Part shown: in pieces, positions 37,676 to 45,565 of the stretch
Numbering within the stretch: the stretch's first letter is position 1
Layout of the letters: each line of letters begins with the position of its first letter
Assembly (NCBI RefSeq): GCF_030766935.1
Contig: NZ_JASERL010000002.1
Location: forward strand, 1,178,001 to 1,242,000
Source of the DNA: Streptomyces sp. KL109B
Lineage (GTDB): Bacteria; Actinomycetota; Actinomycetes; Streptomycetales; Streptomycetaceae
Direction: 5' to 3'
Length of the DNA: 64,000 nt
Notes under the pieces: generated by a model
What the model was told of the DNA's origin: nothing
Databases searched by the model: none
The model's input: the letters and a program-made list of their open reading frames with translations, nothing else
Made by a program: the position numbers and the translations under genes

Positions 37676-37973
37676 TGGGACGCTTGGCGTGGTGCACGAG
37701 TTCGATCATGGTGTGGTCGGGATCGTGGATGTAGCAGAACTTCGACTGGTTCTCGGGGCGCTGGACGGGCCGGGTGTGCCGGATCCCCGGCTCCTTGAGG
37801 TGGCCGAGGAACTCGTCCCAGTCGTCGACCTCCACGGCGAAGTGGTAGGGCGCCATGCGCTCCATCTCCTCGACCGGGGTGAAGTGCAGATCGAAGTTCC
37901 CGCGGGTCATCAGGACCACCCGGGTGTTGGACTTGGGCATGATCCGCTCCGGGTACGTGACCCGGACGTTCAC
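37671..37973 (-). pseudogene. VOC (glyoxalase/dioxygenase-like) domain, N-terminally truncated
   Basis: The segment [20 protein letters not shown] ... FCYIHDPDHTMIELVHH is the second beta-alpha-beta-beta-beta module of a vicinal-oxygen-chelate protein with its His/Glu metal-type residues. Only the last strands of the first module remain ([18 protein letters not shown]). The GTG at 37973 gives 100 residues but has no ribosome site; the frame is open to 38105 without adding recognisable sequence. I read it as a fragment, not an intact gene. Confidence 0.65.
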
Positions 37974-38126
37974 GGAGACCGGGAGGACGGTGGAGCACCT
38001 GTCGGCCGAGGACCAGATGGGCGAGGACTGAACCCGGCCCGACACCCGGACAGGCTCTACGGAGCGTGACGACACCGGGACCCTCCGAACCTGGTCACCG
38101 CGCACCCCAACTGGCAGGATCGCGCC

Positions 38127-39122
38127 ATGCCGCAGCCACCCTTCCGGGTCACCCGCAGCCGCGCCCTCATGGGGTCGGCGGCGGCGTTCGTGGTGTGCGG
38201 GCTGCTGCTGTGGTGGCTGCTGCCGCTCGGCGAGCAGTCCCCGCAGGGCCGGGTGACCTTCAGTACGGGCGCGCGGACCGGCGTCTACGAGAAGTACGGC
38301 AATCTCCTGAAGCGGGCCATGGACCGCGACCTGCCGGACGTCGGCGTCACCCTCAACGGCAGCCAGGGCTCATGGGAGAACGTGCGGCGCGTCGCCACCG
38401 GCCGCGCCGACTTCACCATCGCGGCAGCGGACGCGGTCGCCAAGTACCGGTCCGAGAAGCAGACCGGCGCGGACCGCCTGCGCGGCTGCGCCCGCCTCTA
38501 CGACGACTACATGCAGCTCGTGGTCAAGCGGGACTCCCCCGTGGAGAAGGCCGCCGACCTGCGCGGCATGAAGGTGGCCGTGGGCGGGCGGAGTTCGGGG
38601 GTGCGGCTGATCGCCGAGCGGATCCTGAAGGCGGCGGGGCTCGACGTCGCCAAGGACGTCACGGAGGTCGGCATCGGCATAGACGCCATGCCGCGCGCCC
38701 TGGAGTCCGGCGACATCGACGCGTTCTTCTGGTCCGGGGGCCTGCCCACCAACCACGTACGGGAGCTGTCCGAGGACGCGCCGATCCGGCTCGTGGAACT
38801 CGGCTCGCTGGTCGACAAGTTGCACGCCATGGGCGGGTACTCGCGCTACTACCGGGCCGCCGTGATGCCCGCCGACGCCTATCCCGCGGCTCAACAGGGC
38901 GATCCCGTCGATACGTTGGCCGTGGCCAACCTCCTGGTCACGACCGACCGGGTGGATCCGGAGCTGACCGAGGCGGTCACCCGTACCGTCATCGACAGCC
39001 GCGACCACATCGGGGCGCAGGTGCACGCGGCCCAACTCGTCGACCTCAGAACGGCCGTCTACACGGACCCGCTCACCCTGCACGAGGGCGCGCGCCGCTA
39101 CTACCGCTCGGTCAAGCCCTGA
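38127..39122 (+). CDS. TAXI-family solute-binding protein
   Basis: This 331-residue protein has one N-terminal membrane helix (AAFVVCGLLLWWLLPLG) and a TAXI-type periplasmic-binding fold: TFSTGARTGVYEKYGNLL, VTLNGSQGSWENVRRVATGRADFTIAAADA, the LRGMKVAVGGRSSGVRLIAERIL hinge, and ESGDIDAFFWSGGLPT. It is expected to be anchored outside the membrane. TAXI proteins usually serve TRAP transporters, but no TRAP membrane subunit is encoded nearby. Some TAXI proteins bind glutamate, and the gene converges on the glutamate-sensing gluK-gluR pair. The last codons (YRSVKP, stop) lie inside a 44-bp tandem repeat. Confidence 0.88.
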   Translation: MPQPPFRVTRSRALMGSAAAFVVCGLLLWWLLPLGEQSPQGRVTFSTGARTGVYEKYGNLLKRAMDRDLPDVGVTLNGSQGSWENVRRVATGRADFTIAAADAVAKYRSEKQTGADRLRGCARLYDDYMQLVVKRDSPVEKAADLRGMKVAVGGRSSGVRLIAERILKAAGLDVAKDVTEVGIGIDAMPRALESGDIDAFFWSGGLPTNHVRELSEDAPIRLVELGSLVDKLHAMGGYSRYYRAAVMPADAYPAAQQGDPVDTLAVANLLVTTDRVDPELTEAVTRTVIDSRDHIGAQVHAAQLVDLRTAVYTDPLTLHEGARRYYRSVKP

Positions 39123-39252
39123 CGATCAGCCGGCCCGGCTCCGACTACCGCTCGGTCAAGCCCTGACGATCAGCCGGCCCGGCTCCGACTACCGCTCGGT
39201 CAAGCCCTGACGATCAGCCGGCCCGGCTCCGACTACCGCTCGGTCGAGCCCT
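39101..39252. repeat. 44-bp tandem repeat, three full copies plus a partial fourth
   Basis: The unit starts ctaccgctcggtcaagccct and ends with gacgatcagccggcccggct then ccga. Exact copies begin at 39101, 39145 and 39189; a fourth begins at 39233, keeps about 20 bases and has one A-to-G change. Each copy contains the TGA of the TAXI gene, and the partial copy contains the TAG of gluK. Within the unit AGCCGGCCCGGCT is a palindrome that could form short hairpins. Confidence 0.95.
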
Positions 39253-40828
39253 GAGCGGCCGTCTCCTGCCCCGAACCGTTCTCCTCGTCCTCCGCGCCGC
39301 GGCCGTCCTCCGCGGCCGCCTGCGACGGCACAGGAGCCGTCCTGGGAACACGCAGCGTGACCGCGAGCCCGTGCGGTTCCCGGCGCGCGTAGCCGATGGC
39401 GCCGCCGCCCGCGGTGAGCAGGGCCCGCGAGATGGACAGGCCGAGCCCGGAGCCCTTGATGTTCTGGTGCCGTCCGCTGCGCCAGAACCGGTCGCCGATC
39501 CGGGCGAGTTCCTCCTCGCTCAGGCCGGGCCCGCCGTCCGCGACCTCGATCACCGTCGCGTCGCCGGTGGCCCGGGCGGAGACGGTGACCCGCTCGCCCT
39601 CGGGGGTGAACTTCAGGGCGTTGTCGACCACGGCGTCCAGGGCGCTGGACAGCGCGACCGGATCGGCCCAGCCCGTCACCGCGGGGCAGTCGGCCACGAG
39701 CCGGACGCCCTTGTCGTCCGCGGTCGGGCGCCAGGCCTCCACCCGCTCGGCGGCCAGCTCCCCGATGTCGGTCAACTGCAGGTCGGCGGCGGCGTGTTCG
39801 GCGAGGGCCAGGTCGAGCAGGTCGTCGAGGACCCGGCCGAGGCGCTTGCCCTCGGCCTTCACGGACGAGATCTCCTCGTTCCCCTCCGGTAGTTCGAGTG
39901 CCAGTACGTCGATGCGCAGCAGCAGGGCGGCGAGCGGGTTGCGCAGTTGGTGCGAGGCGTCGGCGACGAAGGCGCGCTGCTGCTCCAGGACGTCTTCGAC
40001 GTTGTCCGCCATCTCGTTGAACGACCGAGCCAGGCGCTGGAGTTCCGGCGGGCCGCCGGCCGCCGCGACCCGTGACTTCAGGCGGCCCGTGGCGATGTCG
40101 TGGGTCGTCGCGTCCAGGATCCGTACCGGCCGCAGCACCCAGCCGGTCAGCCGCAGCGCCGCGCCCACGGCGAGCAGCATCGCGGCCACCTCTCCGGCCC
40201 CGATGACCAGCCAGCCGCGCAACGTCTTGCTGCGCATCGCGCCGGTCGGCGACTCGGTGACCACGACGGCGACGACGTCACCGTCCCGGATGACGGGGGA
40301 CGCGACCACGAGCGTGCCCCGCTGCCAGGGCCACACCTGTGGCGGGTCGTGGCTGCCGCGCGAGTACAGCGCCTCGTCGAACGCGGCGCGCAGGTCTCCG
40401 CCGGAGCCCGCCGGCGGCACCCGGAAGTCGAGGGGCGCGCGCCCCATGGGCTGCTCGTCCCGGTAGAAGACGCCCGCCTTGATGTCGTACACCTCGTGGT
40501 AGCGGGCGAGTTCGGCCCGCAGCGTCTGCTGCCGCTCGTCGCTCACCAGCGCCGTCCCCTTGGACCCCGCGGAGCCCTTGGCGCCTGCGGAGCCGTTGGA
40601 CCCCGCGGAGCCCTTGGCGCCCGTCGCGCCGGTGGCCCCCTTGCCCGCCTTGTCCGGGCGCGTGGTCACGAACTGCGCCAGGGAGGCGAACCGCGCGGTG
40701 TCGTCGATGCGGTCGACGACGACCTTCTGCTGCTGGGCGGAGGCCACGCTCACGGCCAGCGGGAAGCCGAGCGCGAGCAGCACACCCGCCATGAGGACGA
40801 TGAGCAGGGGAAGCAGGCGGGCGCGCAC
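39233..40828 (-). CDS. gluK: sensor histidine kinase GluK (glutamate sensing), collagen-like insert
   Basis: The 531-residue kinase has a membrane helix at about 7-29, an extracytoplasmic sensor, a second helix near 205-230, HAMP ([21 protein letters not shown]), the H-box [19 protein letters not shown], and N ([16 protein letters not shown]), G1 ([12 protein letters not shown]) and G2 ([11 protein letters not shown]) boxes. Sensor residues 64-91 are ten Gly-X-Y triplets ([16 protein letters not shown] and on), a collagen-like tract. In S. coelicolor the GluR-GluK pair next to gluABCD senses extracellular glutamate; name and role are taken from this gene order. It lies 21 bp downstream of gluR. 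The stop is inside the tandem repeat. Confidence 0.88.
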   Translation of the reverse strand: MRARLLPLLIVLMAGVLLALGFPLAVSVASAQQQKVVVDRIDDTARFASLAQFVTTRPDKAGKGATGATGAKGSAGSNGSAGAKGSAGSKGTALVSDERQQTLRAELARYHEVYDIKAGVFYRDEQPMGRAPLDFRVPPAGSGGDLRAAFDEALYSRGSHDPPQVWPWQRGTLVVASPVIRDGDVVAVVVTESPTGAMRSKTLRGWLVIGAGEVAAMLLAVGAALRLTGWVLRPVRILDATTHDIATGRLKSRVAAAGGPPELQRLARSFNEMADNVEDVLEQQRAFVADASHQLRNPLAALLLRIDVLALELPEGNEEISSVKAEGKRLGRVLDDLLDLALAEHAAADLQLTDIGELAAERVEAWRPTADDKGVRLVADCPAVTGWADPVALSSALDAVVDNALKFTPEGERVTVSARATGDATVIEVADGGPGLSEEELARIGDRFWRSGRHQNIKGSGLGLSISRALLTAGGGAIGYARREPHGLAVTLRVPRTAPVPSQAAAEDGRGAEDEENGSGQETAAQGSTER

Positions 40829-40849
40829 GCCAGGACTCTACGGCTTCTG

Positions 40850-41536
40850 TTACGCGGCCGGGGCGACGAGCCGGTAACCGACCCCCCGCACGGTCTCGAT
40901 GAGCGTGGGCATCCGCAGCTTGGAGCGCAGCGAGGCGACATGCACCTCCAGGGTGCGCCCCGTGCCTTCCCAACTGGTCTGCCACACCTCGCTGATGATC
41001 TTCTCCCTACGGAAGACGACGCCCGGCCGCTGCGCCAGGAGGGCGAGCAGGTCGAACTCCTTACGGGTGAGTTGAACGACCTCGCCCGCGACCGTGACCT
41101 TACGGGTGGGCAGTTCGATGCCCACGGCCCCGAACCGCACCTCGTGGTCGACGACCGCGACGGGCTCCTCCTGCGCCGTGCGGCGGCTCACCGCGTGGAT
41201 ACGGGCGAGCAACTCCCCAATGTCGTACGGCTTCACTACGTAGTCGTCCGCGCCGAGGTTGAGCCCATGGATGCGCGAACGTACGTCCGCACGCGCCGTC
41301 ACCATGATCACGGGCGTCGCGGTGCGCTTGCGGATCTTGCCGCACACCTCGTAGCCGTCCAGGTCGGGCAGGCCCAGATCGAGCAGCACGACACCGAAGG
41401 CGTCCGCCTCGGGCACCAGCGCCTGGAGGGCCTCTTCGCCGCCACGCGCGTGCTGGACCTCGAAGCCGTGCCGGGAGAGGACCGCCGAGAGGGCGCCCGC
41501 CACGTGGTCGTCGTCCTCGACGAGAAGCAGTCTCAT
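40850..41536 (-). CDS. gluR: response regulator GluR, OmpR/PhoB family
   Basis: This 228-residue regulator has a receiver domain ([11 protein letters not shown] with acidic pocket, phospho-acceptor Asp53 in LLDLGLPD, Thr in VTARAD, Lys in DDYVVKPYD) and a winged-helix effector domain ([40 protein letters not shown]). It is divergent from gluABCD and cotranscribed with the kinase gene. The known homologue activates glutamate uptake genes in response to glutamate. The 249-bp gap to gluA is the likely binding region. Confidence 0.92.
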   Translation of the reverse strand: MRLLLVEDDDHVAGALSAVLSRHGFEVQHARGGEEALQALVPEADAFGVVLLDLGLPDLDGYEVCGKIRKRTATPVIMVTARADVRSRIHGLNLGADDYVVKPYDIGELLARIHAVSRRTAQEEPVAVVDHEVRFGAVGIELPTRKVTVAGEVVQLTRKEFDLLALLAQRPGVVFRREKIISEVWQTSWEGTGRTLEVHVASLRSKLRMPTLIETVRGVGYRLVAPAA

Positions 41537-41785
41537 TTCGGCCCCCTCACCTCTCCCGCACGGTTCACCAAGGCATCCACGCCGATAAGTAAGGACGACG
41601 TCAAGAGCCTTCTGGTTACGGCCGTGTTCCGTTACGCAGCCGGTATCCGCACCCCCGCGTCCCCTTCACGCATAGTGTCCGGTTGCGGCCGGATCGTTAT
41701 GCTCAATTTCCCCTCAGATGTAATGACGCTGGTCGTATGGGGTTACTACTGTCCTCCCAACCGAGGAGGACGGAGCAAGACCCCG
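41537..41785. promoter_or_regulatory. gluR-gluA divergent control region
   Basis: This AT-richer gap must hold both promoters. GTTACG occurs twice (41615-41620 and 41631-41636), 16 bp apart in the same orientation, which could be GluR half-sites. That is a guess from spacing. No promoter hexamers stand out. Confidence 0.45.
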
Positions 41786-42565
41786 ATGACCGAAGTTTCG
41801 GTGACCAAGGACGCCACTCCCCCTGCGGGCGACGCACTGGTCGCGCTGAGTCGAGTCAACAAGCACTTCGGCGCACTGCACGTGCTCCAGGACATCGACC
41901 TGACCATCGCGCGAGGCGAGGTCGTGGTCGTCATCGGCCCGTCGGGCTCCGGCAAGTCCACGCTGTGCCGCACGATCAACCGCCTGGAGACCGTCGACTC
42001 CGGCGACATCGCGATCGACGGCAAGCCGCTGCCCCAGGAGGGCAAGGAACTGGCCCGCCTGCGCGCCGACGTGGGGATGGTTTTCCAGTCCTTCAATCTC
42101 TTCGCGCACAAGACGGTGCTCGAAAACGTGACGCTGGGCCAGGTCAAGGTCCGCAAGACGGACAAGAAGGCGGCCGAGGAGAAGGCTCGCGCGCTGCTCG
42201 ACCGGGTCGGTGTCGCCGCCCAGGCCGAGAAGTACCCCGCACAGCTCTCCGGAGGCCAGCAGCAACGCGTCGCCATCGCACGGGCGTTGGCGATGGACCC
42301 CAAGGTGATGCTCTTCGACGAGCCGACGTCGGCGCTCGACCCGGAGATGATCAACGAGGTCCTGGAAGTGATGCAGCAGCTCGCCCGGGACGGCATGACG
42401 ATGGTCGTGGTCACGCACGAGATGGGCTTCGCCCGTTCCGCCGCGAACCGTGTCGTCTTCATGTCCGACGGCCGCATCGTCGAGGAGGCCGTCCCCGACC
42501 AGTTCTTCAGCAATCCGCGCAGCGATCGGGCCAAGGACTTCCTGTCGAAGATCCTGCACCACTAG
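41786..42565 (+). CDS. gluA: glutamate ABC transporter, ATP-binding subunit
   Basis: The 259-residue ATPase has Walker [10 protein letters not shown], the Q-loop [16 protein letters not shown], signature [16 protein letters not shown], Walker [15 protein letters not shown] and the switch His in VVTHEMGF. It belongs to the polar amino acid (GlnQ) class. ATG 41786 follows GAGGAGGACGGAG. It is first in the operon; gluB follows after 93 bp. It energises import of glutamate through GluC and GluD. Confidence 0.95.
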   Translation: MTEVSVTKDATPPAGDALVALSRVNKHFGALHVLQDIDLTIARGEVVVVIGPSGSGKSTLCRTINRLETVDSGDIAIDGKPLPQEGKELARLRADVGMVFQSFNLFAHKTVLENVTLGQVKVRKTDKKAAEEKARALLDRVGVAAQAEKYPAQLSGGQQQRVAIARALAMDPKVMLFDEPTSALDPEMINEVLEVMQQLARDGMTMVVVTHEMGFARSAANRVVFMSDGRIVEEAVPDQFFSNPRSDRAKDFLSKILHH

Positions 42566-42658
42566 ACACGCGCCCGCGCGGGGGCCCAAACAGCCGTCAT
42601 ACGCGCGCGTGTTGCCTTTTTCCCACTGCCGTATCTGCCGACACGAAGGATGTTCACC

Positions 42659-43579
42659 ATGAAGCTCCGTAAGTCCGCCGCAGCGGCCGCCGCCGTCGCC
42701 GCGCTCGCGCTGACCGCCACCGCCTGTGGCGGCGAGTCCGGCAACGCCGGAGACAAGCCCGCCGGGGCCTCGGGTGGCAAGAACCAGCCGAAGCTGCCCA
42801 CGTACGCGGTGAAGAGCGACGTGAAGGTCGACTCGGCGACCCTGAAGAAGGCCCAGAAGGCCGGCAAGATCGTCATTGGTTCCAAGGACGACCAGCCGTT
42901 CCTCGGCTTCCAGGACTCCAGCGGCAAGCGCACCGGCTTCGACATCGAGATCGCCAAGATGGTCGCGGCCGACCTCGGCTTCAAGGCCGACCAGATCACG
43001 TTCAAGACGATCGACTCCGGCGTCCGCGAGACCACCATCTCCAAGGGCGATGTCGACCTCTACGTAGGCACGTACACGATCAACGACGAGCGCAAGAAGC
43101 AGGTCGGCTTCGCGGGCCCGTACATGATGGCCGGCGCCGACCTCCTCGTCCGCAAGGGCGAGAAGGACATCACCGGGCCGACCTCCCTGAAGGGCAAGAA
43201 GGTCTGCTCCATCAAGGGCTCGACCCCGCTCCAGGAGATCAAGAAGCCCAAGTACAAGGCCGAGACCGTCGAGTTGGCGAAGTACTCGGAGTGCGTGCAG
43301 CAGCTGCTCAACAACGAGGTCGACGCCGTCACCACCGACGACGCGATCCTGAAGGGCTACGCGGCGCAGAACCCGAAGAAGCTCGAGGTCGTCGGCAAGC
43401 CCTTCACCAAGGAGCCGTACGGCGTGGGCATGGGCAAGGACGACAAGGCCCTGCGCGACGCGGTCGCCGACGCCCTGGAGGCGCACGAGAAGAACGGCGA
43501 CTACAAGAAGGCGTACGACGCGACGCTCGGCCTCTCCGGCGCCGAGTACACCGAGCCGCCGGCCCTGGAGCGCTACTGA
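42659..43579 (+). CDS. gluB: glutamate-binding lipoprotein
   Basis: The signal peptide ends ALALTATAC, with Cys23 as lipid anchor. The mature part is a family 3 solute-binding protein: IVIGSKDDQPFLGFQDSSGKRTGFDIEIAKMVAADLG, DSGVRETTISKGDVDLYVGTYTINDERKKQVGFAGPY and LKGKKVCSIKGSTPL. It has 306 residues. ATG 42659 has AAGGA eight bases upstream, better than an ATG three codons earlier. It captures glutamate outside the membrane. A long inverted repeat follows the gene. Confidence 0.95.
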   Translation: MKLRKSAAAAAAVAALALTATACGGESGNAGDKPAGASGGKNQPKLPTYAVKSDVKVDSATLKKAQKAGKIVIGSKDDQPFLGFQDSSGKRTGFDIEIAKMVAADLGFKADQITFKTIDSGVRETTISKGDVDLYVGTYTINDERKKQVGFAGPYMMAGADLLVRKGEKDITGPTSLKGKKVCSIKGSTPLQEIKKPKYKAETVELAKYSECVQQLLNNEVDAVTTDDAILKGYAAQNPKKLEVVGKPFTKEPYGVGMGKDDKALRDAVADALEAHEKNGDYKKAYDATLGLSGAEYTEPPALERY

Positions 43580-43634
43580 GCCTCCGCGCGTTCAGCCGCC
43601 TGTCGCCTGTTCCGCAGGCAGTGAGTTGACCGTT

Positions 43635-43689
43635 CCCTGTACGCCGGTCCGCGCGGTGCCGATGTCGGTTTCCGCGTCGGCGTACAGGG
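43635..43689 (+). promoter_or_regulatory. long-stem inverted repeat between gluB and gluC
   Basis: CCCTGTACGCCG and its exact complement are separated by 31 bases. In the operon transcript this would form a stem after the binding-protein gene. Such stems commonly protect the upstream message or attenuate transcription into the permease genes. Confidence 0.7.
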
Positions 43690-43735
43690 GGCGGCTCCCT
43701 CTGCCCGACCGCTGCCGCCCCACGAGGAACTCCCC

Positions 43736-44383
43736 GTGAATGTACTGCTCGACCACCTTTCGGAATTCCGCGAGGGATTCCTCGGGACCATCGGCCTGAC
43801 CCTGGCCAGTGGCCTGCTCGCGATGCTGCTCGGCACGATCCTCGCCGGTTTCCGGGTCTCGCCGGTACCGCCCCTGCGGTACTTCGGCACCGTCTGGGTC
43901 ACGCTGTTCCGCAACACCCCGCTGACGCTGCTGTTCCTCGTCATCTGGTTCGCGGTGCCGCAGGTCCTCGACTTCGGCTTCAGCCCGTGGGTCAAGGCCC
44001 TGATCGTGCTGAGCTTCTACACCTCGTCGTTCGTCTGTGAAGCGGTGCGCTCCGGCATCAGCACGGTGCCGCTCGGGCAGGCCGAAGCGGCGCGCTCGAT
44101 CGGCATGACGTTCTTCCAGACGCTCGGCCTGATCATCCTTCCGCAGGCGGTGCGGACCGTGCTGCCGCCGCTGAGCTCCATCTTCATCGCGCTGACCAAG
44201 AACTCGGCCATCGCCGGTGCCTTCAGCGTCACCGAACTGTTCGGCTGGCAGAAGCTGTTGAGCGACCAGGGCTACCCGATCGCCTGGGTCTTCCTGTGGG
44301 TGGCGCTCGGCTACCTGGTCATCACCTTCGCCATCAGCATCTTGTTCCGGGTGCTCGAGAGGACCCTGGAGGTCGCCCGATGA
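43736..44383 (+). CDS. gluC: glutamate ABC transporter permease 1
   Basis: This 215-residue permease has about five membrane helices and the HisM/GlnP-type signature: TLFRNTPLTLLFLVIWF, then the EAA-like loop GQAEAARSIGMTFFQTLGLIILPQAVRTVLPPLSS. The GTG at 43736 follows GAGGAAC. It overlaps gluD by four bases (ATGA), which indicates translational coupling. Confidence 0.94.
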   Translation: MNVLLDHLSEFREGFLGTIGLTLASGLLAMLLGTILAGFRVSPVPPLRYFGTVWVTLFRNTPLTLLFLVIWFAVPQVLDFGFSPWVKALIVLSFYTSSFVCEAVRSGISTVPLGQAEAARSIGMTFFQTLGLIILPQAVRTVLPPLSSIFIALTKNSAIAGAFSVTELFGWQKLLSDQGYPIAWVFLWVALGYLVITFAISILFRVLERTLEVAR

Positions 44384-45378
44384 GTGCCAGCGTTCTCTAC
44401 GACGCCCCGGGCCCCAAGGCCCGTACGCGCAACCGGATCTACACCGTCGTCGGTACGCTCGCGGTCCTCGGCCTCATCGCCTTCGTGGTCGCGCAGCTCG
44501 CGTCCAAGGACCAGTTCACCGCCGCCAAGTGGGACATCTTCAACTACGCGAACGTCCGCACGGCGATCCGCGACGGCATCCTGACCACCCTCAAGGTGTT
44601 CGCCGCCGCGGGCGCGCTCTCGCTGATCTTCGGCGTCGTCCTGGCGGTCGCCCGCTCCTCGGAACACCGGCCGATCCGCTGGCTCGCCACGGGCTTCATC
44701 GAGCTGTTCCGCGCCGTCCCACTGCTGATCACCATTTACGCCCTGTGGGTTCTTTTCCTCACCTACAAGAGCGACTTGGGCGTCATCGGCCAGAACAACG
44801 CCTTCTGGGCGCTCGTGATCGGCCTGACCGTCTACAACAGCTCGGTGCAGGCGGAGGTGTTGCGCGCCGGCTTCCAGGCCGTGCCGCGCGGGCAGGTCGA
44901 GGCGGCGTACGCGCTGGGTCTGCGCAAGTACCAGGTGATGACCACGCTGCTGCTGCCGCAGGCCATCCGGTCGATGCTGCCGACGATCATCAGCCAGTTG
45001 GTGGTCACCCTCAAGGACACCTCGCTCGGCTACATCATCACGTACGCGGAGCTCCTGTACGCGGCCCGCAAGCTGGCCAACAACACGCTGGTCGACGGCG
45101 TGTACCCGTACGTTCCCGTACTCATCGTGACCGGCGCGATCTACATCCTGATGTGTCTGGCGCTGTCCGGGCTCGCCAACTGGATCGAGCGGCGCGGCCG
45201 TCGCGCCAAGACGGGCATCAAGGTGGCCGCGGCCGCCGAACCCGTCGGCGAGGGCGGCCTGATGGACGCCGCGGACCTGCCGGGCGGAGCGGGCCACGGC
45301 GCGGGCGCCGTCGACGGGGACGCCGAGCAGCCGGCGAGCGATGACCGGTCCGAAGGACCCGGTACCACGAAGAGTTGA
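44380..45378 (+). CDS. gluD: glutamate ABC transporter permease 2
   Basis: The 332-residue partner permease has FIELFRAVPLLITIYALWVLF and the EAA loop GQVEAAYALGLRKYQVMTTLLLPQAIRSMLPTI. An N-terminal helix (VGTLAVLGLIAFVVAQL) precedes the transport core. A polar, acidic C-terminal tail of about 60 residues (Ala/Gly/Asp-rich) follows the last helix and looks disordered. ATG 44380 overlaps the gluC stop. Confidence 0.94.
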   Translation: MSASVLYDAPGPKARTRNRIYTVVGTLAVLGLIAFVVAQLASKDQFTAAKWDIFNYANVRTAIRDGILTTLKVFAAAGALSLIFGVVLAVARSSEHRPIRWLATGFIELFRAVPLLITIYALWVLFLTYKSDLGVIGQNNAFWALVIGLTVYNSSVQAEVLRAGFQAVPRGQVEAAYALGLRKYQVMTTLLLPQAIRSMLPTIISQLVVTLKDTSLGYIITYAELLYAARKLANNTLVDGVYPYVPVLIVTGAIYILMCLALSGLANWIERRGRRAKTGIKVAAAAEPVGEGGLMDAADLPGGAGHGAGAVDGDAEQPASDDRSEGPGTTKS

Positions 45379-45565
45379 CCCGGCCTCGGCCGTAGGGTCG
45401 AGCGGTACGGCGGCAGTGGCGATCACGCTACTGCCGCCGTCACTTGACGCAAGCACCGGCAGTGGGTTGCATACGCTCTGTGAACGCGCACCCCGCTCCA
45501 ACTGCCCGTCCTTGTATGACCAGTACGCCGTCCGTGCGGCCCTCCGGGGCAGGAGGGGCCGCGCC

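Noticed and set aside
37616..39252. Tandem repeats as a CRISPR-like array
   Set aside because: Units are directly adjacent with no unique spacers, differ in length between loci, and no cas genes are present.
45341..45565. Longer N-terminus for the FAD monooxygenase starting inside gluD
   Set aside because: The extra 75 residues are low complexity, the Rossmann motif starts right after the GTG at 45566, and AGGAGG precedes that GTG.
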